From: Aggregatilinea lenta
Lineage (GTDB): Bacteria > Chloroflexota > Anaerolineae > Aggregatilineales > Aggregatilineaceae
DNA length: 64,000 bases
Direction: 5' to 3'
NCBI RefSeq assembly: GCF_003569045.1
Contig: NZ_BFCB01000001.1
Span: 713,189-777,188 of the forward strand
Under the pieces are notes generated by a model. That model saw only the letters and a list, made by a program, of their open reading frames with translations. It ran no database searches and was not told where the DNA came from. The position numbers and the translations under genes are program-made. Position 1 is the stretch's first letter. Each line of letters opens with the position of its first letter. This document shows positions 36,490 through 44,726 of the stretch, piece after piece.

Positions 36490-36530
36490 CAGCGGGCGGA
36501 CCTCTGCGCAGGGGTCCGCCCGTTTTTGTT
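36490..36530 (+). terminator. Rho-independent terminator of gatB
   Basis: A 10-bp stem CGGGCGGACC / GGTCCGCCCG (36493-36502 and 36513-36522) is followed by TTTTTGTTATT, 25 bases after the gatB stop. Confidence 0.88.
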
Positions 36531-36552
36531 ATTGCGTCGAGGGTTGGGTTCC

Positions 36553-36742
36553 GTAGGGGCGGAGCTTGCTCCGCCCGCTGGCGAAAAAACGGGTAGAGCT
36601 TGCTCTACCCCTACGGATCGTGCGGTGGGAAACGCCCCGTGAAACGGATCGTCTCTGGATCGGACGTTCGTGGGGGTGTATCGCCATACGCTCGTACCAC
36701 GTTTGACGTTGTGCGCCGGGCGGGTCACAGACCCGCCCCACA
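36553..36742. repeat. Cluster of short palindromic repeats
   Basis: The gap between gatB and the LeuA-like gene holds GTAGGGGCGGAGC/GCTCCGCCC, then GGGTAGAGC/GCTCTACCCCTAC, a degraded GGGGGTGTATCGCCATAC element, and GGGCGGGTC/GACCCGCCC (36719-36740). They belong to the same GTAGGGGC family as elements at 5972, 15026 and 53618. No gene is seen in 36531-36775. Confidence 0.75.
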
Positions 36743-36775
36743 AAATTCCGTTGGGCGACAGGTGTGCCGCCTTTG

Positions 36776-38080
36776 CTAATCGCCAATCGCCACGCCGAAC
36801 GCCTGCGCCACGACCGGGGCCAGCTCTTCCCACTCGATGGCCGTCTGCCGCCCGTGGTCGAATTCCGCTACCATCCAGTCGTAGACGCCTTGCAGGCCGG
36901 GGTCGTCCTTCGCCACCTCGACGCCCAGGTGCTGCTTGACGATGAAGATCAAGCCCGCGAGGCCGCTGTCTTTGGTCAGCGAGACTTCCAGCGGACGCCC
37001 CAACAGCGCGGGCACGTTGAACGGCGCGTACATCCACCAGAACTTGTTCAGCCCGTCCGCGTGGATCCCCGCGCGGGTGCGGTGCGCATCACGGCCATAA
37101 AGCGGGTACTTGGCCGGGACGCCCTCGCCCATGCTGGCGTAGAAGTCGGCCAAGTCGTTCAGTGCGGTGAAGTCCGGCTGCCCGTCCGTGAAGTAGCCCA
37201 TGCCGATCAGGTGCATCAGCACGGCCTCCAGCGGCGCGTTGCCGGTGCGTTCACCCTTACCCAGCGACGTGCCGTTGATCGCGGCGCAGCCTTCGCGTAC
37301 GGCGGCGAGGCAGTTGGGCACGACCAGCCACGTATCGTTGTGCGGGTGGAATTCCAGTTCTTCCGGTTCCAATCCCAGCGCCCGCAGCCGCTTGAAGATG
37401 CGCGGGATGCTGCGCGGCAGCGCCACGTCGTCGTAGGGCAGGCCGAGGCCCATCGTGTCGCACACGCGGAACTTAGGCCGCATACCGGACGGCGCGCAGA
37501 CCTCCTGCACGGCGTTCACGAAGTACTCGATGAAGTCGGTCGACGCGCGGGTGGCATCTTCCAGGTGCAGCCGGGGCCGGATGCCCGCGTCGAGCGCCAT
37601 GCGCACCGCGTCGAGGTAGGTCGAGGCGGCCTGCTCGCGGCCCCCCGGCGTGAACTTGTGGAAGGTGTGGTAGTCGGAGATGGACGCCAGCATGCCCGTC
37701 TCGCGCACGCCCAGCGCCCCGATCAACGCCACGTCCTTGCGCGCGGCACGGATCCAGGTCGTCGGTTGGATCGGCGCGCCGCCCTGGTAGCGCTCCAACG
37801 CGCCTTCGAGCGCGGCCCGGTCCGAGGGGCGGTAGACGAAAAACTCCGCCTGCCGGATCGCGCCGCTCTGCCCGGTGAAGCGGCACAGAATGTCGTAAAT
37901 CGTCAGGCTCGACTCAGTCGTGAGCGGGATGCCGCCCTGCTGCCCGTCGCGATGCGTCGTCTCGGTCGTCCACGCTTCGGCGGGGAGCGTCGCCGGGCGC
38001 GGGTCCCAAACGTACTGCGGAAAGTTGTCGCGTGGGAAGCTATCCAGGAAATAGTCGGGTGTTTGCGGTTCTAAAGACAT
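36776..38080 (-). CDS. LeuA-like DRE-TIM metallolyase (pyruvate carboxyltransferase domain)
   Basis: A 434-residue enzyme of the HMGL-like/2-isopropylmalate synthase superfamily. The catalytic motif is ETTHRDGQQGG (DRE-TIM hallmark Arg-Asp). Metal ligands lie in LEFHPHNDTWLVVPN (HxH), and GTSLGKGERTGNAPLEAVL is the conserved C-terminal barrel motif. The regulatory LeuA dimer domain of true 2-isopropylmalate synthases is missing, so it may be a homocitrate, citramalate or other Claisen-type synthase. The substrate cannot be read. The ATG at 38080 has GAGG nine bases upstream; a TTG at 38086 is less likely. It is divergent from ssb, with a 16-bp palindrome in between. Confidence 0.82.
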   Translation of the reverse strand: MSLEPQTPDYFLDSFPRDNFPQYVWDPRPATLPAEAWTTETTHRDGQQGGIPLTTESSLTIYDILCRFTGQSGAIRQAEFFVYRPSDRAALEGALERYQGGAPIQPTTWIRAARKDVALIGALGVRETGMLASISDYHTFHKFTPGGREQAASTYLDAVRMALDAGIRPRLHLEDATRASTDFIEYFVNAVQEVCAPSGMRPKFRVCDTMGLGLPYDDVALPRSIPRIFKRLRALGLEPEELEFHPHNDTWLVVPNCLAAVREGCAAINGTSLGKGERTGNAPLEAVLMHLIGMGYFTDGQPDFTALNDLADFYASMGEGVPAKYPLYGRDAHRTRAGIHADGLNKFWWMYAPFNVPALLGRPLEVSLTKDSGLAGLIFIVKQHLGVEVAKDDPGLQGVYDWMVAEFDHGRQTAIEWEELAPVVAQAFGVAIGD

Positions 38081-38156
38081 GGTCAATTTCCTCTTGGGGG
38101 AGCGGCAGGCCCGGAATGCAGAAATCCAGTTAACTGACTAAGGTGACGCCATTGAT

Positions 38157-38172
38157 ATGATCATATGATCAT
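38157..38172. promoter_or_regulatory. 16-bp perfect palindrome, possible operator
   Basis: ATGATCATATGATCAT is a perfect palindrome in the AT-rich divergent region, about 80 bases upstream of the LeuA-like gene start. Further TTTGATGAT and TTGATAT half-like copies flank it. It is a candidate binding site for a dimeric regulator of the divergent LeuA-like gene. Confidence 0.5.
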
Positions 38173-38262
38173 TTGATGATTGGAGGATACAACGCGTTGA
38201 AAAAACATACAGCCGTCAAAATCACCAAAAGGGAGTAAAAGGGGAAAATTGCTTATAAGAAT

Positions 38263-38291
38263 TTGAACAAACGTTCTAATTACGGTATAAT
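38263..38291 (+). promoter_or_regulatory. ssb promoter with LexA-type SOS box
   Basis: TTGAAC (38263-38268) and a consensus TATAAT (38286-38291) are 17 bases apart. GAACAAACGTTC (38265-38276) overlaps the -35 and is an exact GAAC-N4-GTTC LexA box. Transcription would begin near 38298. A small AGGTGA / TCACCT hairpin lies in the leader. Confidence 0.8.
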
Positions 38292-38367
38292 TTGTGAGTT
38301 CATTTTGACAGGTGAGCGGAGTTCACCTATCATCCCCATTAGCACTGCATGGCGGAAGGAGCAGACG

Positions 38368-38763
38368 ATGGCTGGGTACCAGTACACGATCATTATCGGT
38401 AATGTCGGGCGCGATCCCGAAATGCGCTACACGCAGAGCGGCGTGGCGGTGTGCGATTTCAGCGTGGCCGTATCGCGCCGCTGGACCGACCGCACCACCA
38501 ACGAGCGGCGCGAGCAGACCACGTGGTTCCGCGTGACGGCCTGGCGCGCACTGGCGGAGACGGTCAACCAGTACGTCCACAAGGGGATGCAGATCATGGT
38601 GACCGGCATGGTCGAGGCGTCGGCGTTCATGGGTCAGGATGGCCAGCCGCGCGCTTCGCTGGATCTGACCGCGCAGGATGTGCAGTTCCTCGGCCAGCGC
38701 GGCGACGCGATGGAGTCGTCGGGCGAGGGCTACCCGGAAGACGCGCAAGACCTGCCCTTCTAG
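38368..38763 (+). CDS. ssb: Single-stranded DNA-binding protein
   Basis: A 131-residue SSB. The OB-fold reads YTIIIGNVGRDPEMRYTQSG, VAVCDFSVAVSRRWTDR, TTWFRVTAWRALAETVNQYV and QIMVTGMVEASAFM. A short linker leads to the acidic tip EDAQDLPF, the conserved tail that recruits repair and replication partners. It is shorter than many SSBs because the linker is short. The ATG at 38368 has AAGGAG eight bases upstream. The promoter carries a LexA box, so it is probably induced by DNA damage. Confidence 0.96.
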   Translation: MAGYQYTIIIGNVGRDPEMRYTQSGVAVCDFSVAVSRRWTDRTTNERREQTTWFRVTAWRALAETVNQYVHKGMQIMVTGMVEASAFMGQDGQPRASLDLTAQDVQFLGQRGDAMESSGEGYPEDAQDLPF

Positions 38764-38904
38764 GCCAGCGCACGGTCCAAAAGGTGCATCACCATTGCAA
38801 GACCAGACAGCCGGACGGGTTCGCCTTTACGGCTGTTTCTTGTCATCTACACGCCGTGTAGATGGTGAACCATTTGTTTTTGGCACCGACGAAAGGTTCT
38901 ACGC

Positions 38905-39285
38905 ATGGCTGAACCGAGCAAGCCGCCCGCGGAGGGCGCAAAGCGCCAGCTCAATCTGGAAATTCCCGCCGATCTACCCGCGACCTACGCCAACTTTGCG
39001 ATCATTTCGCACTCCCCGTGGGAGATCTTCCTCGACTTCGCGCAGATTTTGCCCAACGTGCCCAAGGCGCGCGTCCGCACGCGGCTGGTGCTGACGCCCG
39101 CCAACGCCAAAATGCTGCTGCGCGCGCTGCAAGACAACATCACGCGCTATGAACAGCAGCATGGTGAGATCACGCTGCCGCCGCGCGCGCCGTCTCTGGC
39201 CGACCAGTTATTCCGCACGATCCATACCGACGATCCGGGCGACACGCCGGACGACACCCCGGAAGGTGAGCCTGAGAATGAGTAA
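38905..39285 (+). CDS. DUF3467 family protein
   Basis: A 126-residue protein with the DUF3467 pattern: LPATYANFAIISHSPWEIFL, DFAQILPNVPKARVRTRLVL and AKMLLRALQDNITRYEQQHG. The tail is acidic and proline-rich. The family's function is unknown. The ATG at 38905 follows ssb by about 140 bases. Its 3' end overlaps the translin gene by 8 bases, so the two are probably translated together. Confidence 0.85.
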   Translation: MAEPSKPPAEGAKRQLNLEIPADLPATYANFAIISHSPWEIFLDFAQILPNVPKARVRTRLVLTPANAKMLLRALQDNITRYEQQHGEITLPPRAPSLADQLFRTIHTDDPGDTPDDTPEGEPENE

Positions 39286-39988
39286 CGCCAATTACGAAGC
39301 CATCGACGCCATTGCGGAGGAAATCCGCGCGACCTTCGAGGCGAAAAACGCCGCCCGCGACGCCGCGATCAACCAATCGCGCACGCTGATCCGCTACTGT
39401 GCCAACGCGATCCGCGCGGTGCACCGCCGCGAGTGGGACGAGGCGCAGCAGCGTCTGGAAACCGCCCGCGAGTCCGCCGACTTGATGCGCGCCGCCGTAG
39501 CGGATTACCCGGACCTGTATTATTCCGGCTACACGCAGGATGCGCTCAAGGAGTTCGTGGAGGCCAATGCGACCTATGCGCTGGTGCGCGGCGAGGCGCT
39601 GCCGACGCCCGCGTCACTGGACGTGAGTGAGGCCACGTATCTGAACGGCATGGCCGAGGCCGCAACCGAGCTGCGCCGCCAGATCCTCGACATCCTGCGC
39701 CAGGGGCATTCCGACGAGGCCGAGCGCCTGCTGGCCGCGATGGACGCCATTTACGGTGTGCTGATCACGTTCGACTTTCCCGACGCCATCACGGGCGGGC
39801 TGCGCCGCCGGACCGACACCGTGCGCGGCGTGCTGGAACGCACGCGCGGCGACCTGACCAGCAGCCTGCGCCAGCAGCTCCTGCGCGATGCACTGGCCCG
39901 GCTGGAAGGGCGCATTGGGCTGAACGCGTCGGACGCCGAGAGCCTGGATCTGGACACGGGCGCAGACGACGAAAACGACGTATCATAG
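39278..39988 (+). CDS. Translin family protein
   Basis: A 236-residue all-helical protein of the translin/TRAX family. Visible features are the long helices IDAIAEEIRATFEAKNAARD and the conserved YTQDALKEFVEANATYALVR, then DILRQGHSDEAERLLAAMDA and a C-terminal GGLRRRTDTVRGVLERTRGD. Eukaryotic translin binds RNA and forms an RNase with TRAX; prokaryotic members are little studied. The ATG at 39278 lies inside the preceding DUF3467 gene. Co-expression with it suggests a shared nucleic-acid role, which is inferred. Confidence 0.82.
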   Translation: MSNANYEAIDAIAEEIRATFEAKNAARDAAINQSRTLIRYCANAIRAVHRREWDEAQQRLETARESADLMRAAVADYPDLYYSGYTQDALKEFVEANATYALVRGEALPTPASLDVSEATYLNGMAEAATELRRQILDILRQGHSDEAERLLAAMDAIYGVLITFDFPDAITGGLRRRTDTVRGVLERTRGDLTSSLRQQLLRDALARLEGRIGLNASDAESLDLDTGADDENDVS

Positions 39989-40141
39989 GGGCATCAGCCA
40001 GCCGTAGGGCTGTGCCGCCCGCGCCGGACGCTGCATCAGCGTGGCGTCGGGATCTCGTCGCGCAAGCAACCAGATAGACGGCTCCCCTTACGGGATACTG
40101 GTAATTAAGGCATTTATTGGCACCTGCAGGACGTAGACAGT

Positions 40142-40801
40142 ATGCCCTCGAGCCAGAGATTTTTGATTCAAGACGGTGCGCACGCCGGAAAAGCGGTGGA
40201 GCTGGACGCGTTTCCGTACCATATCGGGCGCGCGCGGGACTGCAATTACGTGCTCGACAGCACGGAAATCTCGCGCCTGCACGCGCGCCTCACCCGCGAT
40301 CACCTGAACATCTTCCTTGAAGACCTGGGCAGCACCAACGGCACGTTTGTCAATGGGCGGCGCTTGCAGCCCGGCGAACAGTACCGCCTGCGCGCGGGTG
40401 ACGTGGTGTCGTTTGCGCAGGTATGCCAGTGGGTCTTCGACGATCCGGCGACCACGGCGCAGATCGATCTGGTCAAGGTGACCACGCCCGGCTTGAACCT
40501 GGACGTGGACGCGGCGCGGGTCAGCGTGGGCGGCGTGCCGCTCTACCCACCGCTCAGCCCGAACCAGTTTTCGCTGCTGGCGCTGCTGGTCGAAAACGCG
40601 GGGCGCATCGTCACGCGCGAGGAAATCTGCGAGCACGTGTGGGGGACGGACGAGGACGTGACCGACCAGACCATCGACGCGTTGGTCAGCCGCCTGCGCA
40701 AGCGCCTCTCCGACGCCGATTCCAGTCACGACTATCTCGTGACGCGGCGCGGCTTCGGGCTGATGTTTCAGAACCGCAAGCCGTCCCTGGAAAGCGACTG
40801 A
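40142..40801 (+). CDS. FHA domain fused to OmpR-type winged helix
   Basis: A 219-residue regulator. Residues 5-100 are an FHA domain with the phosphothreonine-binding signature HIGRARDCNYVLDSTEISRLHARL and DLGSTNGTFVNGRRL. From about residue 130 a winged-helix domain of the OmpR/PhoB kind follows (LSPNQFSLLALLVENAGRIV, TIDALVSRLRKRLSDAD, RRGFGLMF). There is no receiver domain, so DNA binding would be controlled by a Ser/Thr kinase phospho-ligand instead of a histidine kinase. EmbR-type regulators have related parts in the opposite order. No kinase gene is adjacent. Confidence 0.88.
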   Translation: MPSSQRFLIQDGAHAGKAVELDAFPYHIGRARDCNYVLDSTEISRLHARLTRDHLNIFLEDLGSTNGTFVNGRRLQPGEQYRLRAGDVVSFAQVCQWVFDDPATTAQIDLVKVTTPGLNLDVDAARVSVGGVPLYPPLSPNQFSLLALLVENAGRIVTREEICEHVWGTDEDVTDQTIDALVSRLRKRLSDADSSHDYLVTRRGFGLMFQNRKPSLESD

Positions 40802-40898
40802 TTTCAGACAGTTTGCATTACTATTGATGGAGTTCGGGCGGAGGCGCGAGGCGTTTCCGCCCGCTGTTTTTGCCGCCCGGCGAGGGGCGCAAACGCTG

Positions 40899-42113
40899 AT
40901 GGCGAAGCTGCTGTTCTTCAACATTCCCGCGATCGGCCACGTGAACCCGACGCTGCCGGTGGTCCGGGTGCTGGTCGAGCGCGGCGAGGACGTGGCCTAC
41001 GTGAACGGCGAGGCGATGCGCGCCAAGATCGAGGCGACCGGCGCGCGTTTCGTGCCCTACGAAACCTTCCCTGACTTTGCTGCTTTGTCCGACAAGGTCG
41101 CGGAGCGGCGGTTGGCGCGCACGGCGCTCGGTCTCGTGCGCCTCAGTCGCTACGTGCTGCCCGGCGTGATGGCGATCGTCGAGCGCGAGCAGCCGGACAT
41201 CATCGTGCACGACTCCCTGACGAGCTGGGGCCACCTCGCGGCGAAAAAAGCCAAGCTCCCTGCCGTTACCCTGGTGACCACGCTGCTGATGGGCCGGGAG
41301 ATTTCGCGCCGCCTGCCGCGCCGGGCCATGCTGGGCACGGTCGCGCAGTTCGTGGGAGCGCTGCCGCCCTATGCGCTCCTCGCGGCGCGGATGCGGAGCG
41401 AGCAGGGGATCTTCCCGGTCTTTCTGACGCAGGCCGTCGCGTGCTACAGCGACCTGAACATCGTGTTCACCTCGCGCGCGTTCCAGCCCGGTGGCAGCGG
41501 CTATGGCGAGCACTTCCGCTTCGTCGGCCCGGCGCTGAGCGCCCGCCCCGATGACAGCGCGTTCCCCTTCGATCGCCTCACCGGGCAGCCGCTGGTCTAC
41601 ATCTCGCTAGGGACCATCGCCAACCGCCAGCCGGACTTCTACCGCGCGTGCTTCGCGGCGCTGGGCGGCCAGCCGGTGCAGGTCGTGCTCTCGGTTGGCC
41701 CGGCGACGGATATCCCCGCGTTGGGTGCGATTCCGGCCAACTTCATCGTGCGCCCGGTCGTGCCGCAGTTGGAGATCCTCCGGCGCGCGGCGGTCTTCGT
41801 GACGCACGGCGGACTGAACAGCGTGCACGAGGGCCTCTACTACGGCGTGCCGCTGGCGCTGGTCCCGCAGCAGGTCGAGCAGACGGCGACGGCCTACCAC
41901 GTCGCGGACCTGGGCGCGGGGCGCGTGCTCGCGCCGGAGCCGGGGCATACACTGCCCTCGCCCGCCGCCCTGCGCGCGGCGGTGCTGGCTCTGCTGGACG
42001 ATGCGCGCAGTCATGAAGCCGCCGCCGCAATCGGGCAAACGCTGCGTGAGGCGGGCGGCGCGGATCGGGCTGCCGAGGAGATCGTGCAGTTCGCGTCCGC
42101 CAATAAGAGTTGA
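40899..42113 (+). CDS. MGT-type glycosyltransferase (UDP-glycosyltransferase family 1)
   Basis: A 404-residue GT-B enzyme. The N-terminus KLLFFNIPAIGHVNPTLPVV has the His that acts as catalytic base in this family. The donor-binding domain contains QPLVYISLGTIANRQPDFYR, VVPQLEILRRAAVFVTHGGL and VPLALVPQQVEQTATAYHVA. Relatives glycosylate macrolides, flavonoids or lipids using UDP- or dTDP-sugars. The frame begins at 40824, but the ATG at 40899 fits the conserved start and has GAGGGG upstream. Confidence 0.88.
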   Translation: MAKLLFFNIPAIGHVNPTLPVVRVLVERGEDVAYVNGEAMRAKIEATGARFVPYETFPDFAALSDKVAERRLARTALGLVRLSRYVLPGVMAIVEREQPDIIVHDSLTSWGHLAAKKAKLPAVTLVTTLLMGREISRRLPRRAMLGTVAQFVGALPPYALLAARMRSEQGIFPVFLTQAVACYSDLNIVFTSRAFQPGGSGYGEHFRFVGPALSARPDDSAFPFDRLTGQPLVYISLGTIANRQPDFYRACFAALGGQPVQVVLSVGPATDIPALGAIPANFIVRPVVPQLEILRRAAVFVTHGGLNSVHEGLYYGVPLALVPQQVEQTATAYHVADLGAGRVLAPEPGHTLPSPAALRAAVLALLDDARSHEAAAAIGQTLREAGGADRAAEEIVQFASANKS

Positions 42114-42183
42114 CGCGACCCCCTCCGGCGATCTATCCTCTTCGCTACAACACACCGGTATCTCAACGTAGTTGGAATGGGTG

Positions 42184-43257
42184 ATGACAACGATTCTGGG
42201 TATTGAATCTTCGTGTGACGAAACCGGCGCGGCGGTCGTGGTGGATGGGCATACCATCCTCTCGAATGTCGTCGCGTCGCAGATCGATTTGCACGCGCAG
42301 TATGGCGGCGTCTTCCCCGAAGTCGCCTCCCGCGCGCATATCGAGGCGATCAGTGCCGTGGTCAGGCAGGCGCTTGACGACGCGGGCGTGACGCTGGGCG
42401 ACATCGACGCGGTGGCCGTGACACGCGGGCCAGGGCTGGCCGGATCGCTGCTGGTCGGCGTGAATTATGCGAAGGGGCTGGCGCTGGGGCGCGGCCTGCC
42501 GCTGGTGGGCGTGAATCATCTGGAAGGCCACGTCTATTCGCTGTGGCTGGTCGAGCGCGACACGCCGATCGTCTTCCCGGTGGTGTGCCTGATCGTGTCC
42601 GGCGGACACAGCGAGATCGTGCTGATCACAGGCCACGGCGAATACACGGTGCTGGGCAGCACCATCGACGACGCGGCGGGCGAAGCCTATGACAAGGTTG
42701 CGCGGCTGCTTGGCCTGCCCTATCCCGGTGGCCCGGCGATCGAGCGCACCGCGCGCGACGGCAGCGCCACGGCGTACCACTTCCCGCGCGCGCTCTCCGG
42801 CGACGGGTACAACTTCAGCTTTTCCGGCCTGAAGACCGCCGTGCTGCGCGCCGTCCAGCCGCCGCACGAGGGGCCGCGTCCGGCGAAGGGCGAAGGCATG
42901 ACGTCCTCCCAGCGCCGCGACGACATCAACGTGCCGGACGTGGCGGCGAGCTTTCAGGCGGCGGTCGTGGACGTGCTGGTCGACAAGACCGTGCGCGCGG
43001 CCCAGGAACACGGCGCGACGGAACTCTGGATCGCGGGCGGCGTCAGTGCGAATCAGGCGCTGCGCGCTGCGATGACGGAGCGCAGCCCGGTCCCAGTGCG
43101 CGTCCCGCCGATGAAGCTATGCGTGGACAATGCCGCGATGATCGCGGCAGCGGGCTACTTCCGCTACCTTCACGGCTACCGCGACGATCAGGCGATGGAC
43201 ATCCTGCCCATGTGGCCGCTGGTGTCGATCAAGGACGCGATGACGCAGGCCGAATAA
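42184..43257 (+). CDS. tsaD: tRNA N6-adenosine threonylcarbamoyltransferase
   Basis: A 357-residue Kae1/TsaD protein, needed for t6A37 in tRNAs reading ANN codons. It begins with ILGIESSCDETGAAVV. The iron-binding histidines are in SRAHIEAIS and VNHLEGHVYS. Further motifs are TRGPGLAGSLLVGVNYAKGL, LIVSGGHSEIVLI, DDAAGEAYDKVARLLGLPYP and WIAGGVSANQALR. Partners TsaB, TsaE and TsaC are not in this window. The ATG at 42184 is preferred over the TTG at 42172. Confidence 0.97.
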   Translation: MTTILGIESSCDETGAAVVVDGHTILSNVVASQIDLHAQYGGVFPEVASRAHIEAISAVVRQALDDAGVTLGDIDAVAVTRGPGLAGSLLVGVNYAKGLALGRGLPLVGVNHLEGHVYSLWLVERDTPIVFPVVCLIVSGGHSEIVLITGHGEYTVLGSTIDDAAGEAYDKVARLLGLPYPGGPAIERTARDGSATAYHFPRALSGDGYNFSFSGLKTAVLRAVQPPHEGPRPAKGEGMTSSQRRDDINVPDVAASFQAAVVDVLVDKTVRAAQEHGATELWIAGGVSANQALRAAMTERSPVPVRVPPMKLCVDNAAMIAAAGYFRYLHGYRDDQAMDILPMWPLVSIKDAMTQAE

Positions 43258-43267
43258 AAAGCAGAGA

Positions 43268-43455
43268 TACCGCTTTCTTTCTGGAAAGAAAGCGGTGCAA
43301 AGAAAGCAGGAGAAACAACGCCGGGACGTTCACAGAAATGTCCCGGCGTTGTTTTGTGACGGCACTGCCGACACGGACGCAGCGCGTCCGTGTCGTGGGG
43401 TCACGGGGTCACCGATCCCGTGCGGGTGCGCGAGGGCCGCGCCCTCGCGGTCTTC
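43268..43455. repeat. Terminator and tandem hairpins between convergent genes
   Basis: Four palindromes follow tsaD. They are CCGCTTTCTTTC/GAAAGAAAGCGG (43270-43295), AACGCCGGGAC/GTCCCGGCGTT (43317-43350) followed by GTTTTGT and acting as a terminator, GACACGGACGC/GCGTCCGTGTC (about 43369-43397), and CGCGAGGGC/GCCCTCGCG (about 43431-43451). The first resembles elements around 51730-51760. No gene is seen. Confidence 0.75.
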
Positions 43456-43458
43456 CAT

Positions 43459-44694
43459 CTACGGCGTGGCTGGGAAAATATCCGGGTGCGCGGCGAGCCA
43501 CTCGGCCAGGGCGTCCGCGAGCACGGCGTTGCCCGCCGCGTTGAGGTGGATGTCCGTCGTGTAGTAAAGCTGCTCCCCAGCTTTGGCGTGCGTCTGGAAC
43601 ACGGGCAGCAAGTCGATGCAGGTGAGGTCCGCCTGCGCGCAGAAGTCGAGCATGGCGGCGGTGTTGTCGTCCAGCAGGGCCATGTGATCCGCACCGACTA
43701 ACGGCTCCGCGAGCGTGCGGTAGACCTGCTCCTTGGTGGGCATCAGCAGCACGACGAGCGATCCGTCCCACGTCTCGACCAGCGCCTGCGCGTCGCGCAG
43801 CGCCTGCTGGCTGCGGTCCCAGCCGTATGCGTTGGTGGGCAGCGAGAGGTCGAACGCGCCCCACAGGTAGGGCCGCCCGAAGCCCAGCCGGATGCTCCCC
43901 TCGACGCCGGTTTTCGGGTCAAGGAATTGCAGCGAGTCCTCGTAGTCCTCGTCCTGCCCGGCGATCAGCTTCAGCAACACGATCACCGCCGAGTTCTCGT
44001 CCAGCCACGATCGTGACTTGGACGATGCGGCATCGCCAGCGAGGGCGGGCGTTTCGTCGCGCAGCAGGGCGAGGCCGTAATCCTCGTTGGCGTCGTTGCC
44101 GTACCACTGCCACAGTACCAGCGGCGGCTGGAGCGGCGCGCCGAACGCCTCCAGCACGCGCAGGTGGCTGACCGAGCCTGTGCTGACCACGCCCAGGTTG
44201 ATCAGGTTGCGCTCTGTCTGTGCGCCGAGCTTCTGCACCCAGCAGTCCGCGTCGTCCGTGAAGCAGAACGTGAACGAGTCGCCTACCGCCACGCCGTCCA
44301 CATAGCGATCCACGGCGTCCTGCGTGGTGCGGAACGCCCCGCGCTGCCCCCACAGCGTCGCCGTGTTCACTTTAAACTGCACGTCGGCGCTGCCGTACTG
44401 GTCATAATCGCTGACGGGCCGCGCGATGGTCAGGTAGTCGATGTCCGCCTGCCAGATCGGGTCCGGCATCAGGCGCGTGTCGCTGAACGGCGTGATCTTG
44501 ACGTGCTCCAATCCCAGTTGGAGCTTGGGCGGCAGCGAAAAGAACAGCACGCGCAGCAGCACTTCGAGCAGCAGCCACGCCATAATCAGCCCAATGGCGA
44601 CCGCTGCCAGCCGCGCGGCGATGCGCGAGACGAGGGAGCGCCGGGGCGCGCCGGACGCAGGCGAAGTGGAGACAGGAGCAAACGTCTTTTGCAC
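43459..44694 (-). CDS. Membrane-anchored SGNH-hydrolase-like protein
   Basis: A 411-residue protein with an N-terminal anchor helix (IAARLAAVAIGLIMAWLLLE). The SGNH block I appears as GVAVGDSFTFCF, with the catalytic Ser, and block V as YYTTDIHLNAAGNAVLADAL (DxxH). The block III Asn may be in VLWQWYGNDANED. These fit a periplasmic or surface esterase, like AlgJ/AlgX or other O-acetyl-modifying enzymes. It sits 32 bases downstream of a 2H phosphoesterase gene. The substrate is unknown. Confidence 0.78.
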   Translation of the reverse strand: MQKTFAPVSTSPASGAPRRSLVSRIAARLAAVAIGLIMAWLLLEVLLRVLFFSLPPKLQLGLEHVKITPFSDTRLMPDPIWQADIDYLTIARPVSDYDQYGSADVQFKVNTATLWGQRGAFRTTQDAVDRYVDGVAVGDSFTFCFTDDADCWVQKLGAQTERNLINLGVVSTGSVSHLRVLEAFGAPLQPPLVLWQWYGNDANEDYGLALLRDETPALAGDAASSKSRSWLDENSAVIVLLKLIAGQDEDYEDSLQFLDPKTGVEGSIRLGFGRPYLWGAFDLSLPTNAYGWDRSQQALRDAQALVETWDGSLVVLLMPTKEQVYRTLAEPLVGADHMALLDDNTAAMLDFCAQADLTCIDLLPVFQTHAKAGEQLYYTTDIHLNAAGNAVLADALAEWLAAHPDIFPATP

Positions 44695-44726
44695 AGGAAA
44701 TCCTTATCGTTAACCGCAGCGGGGTT

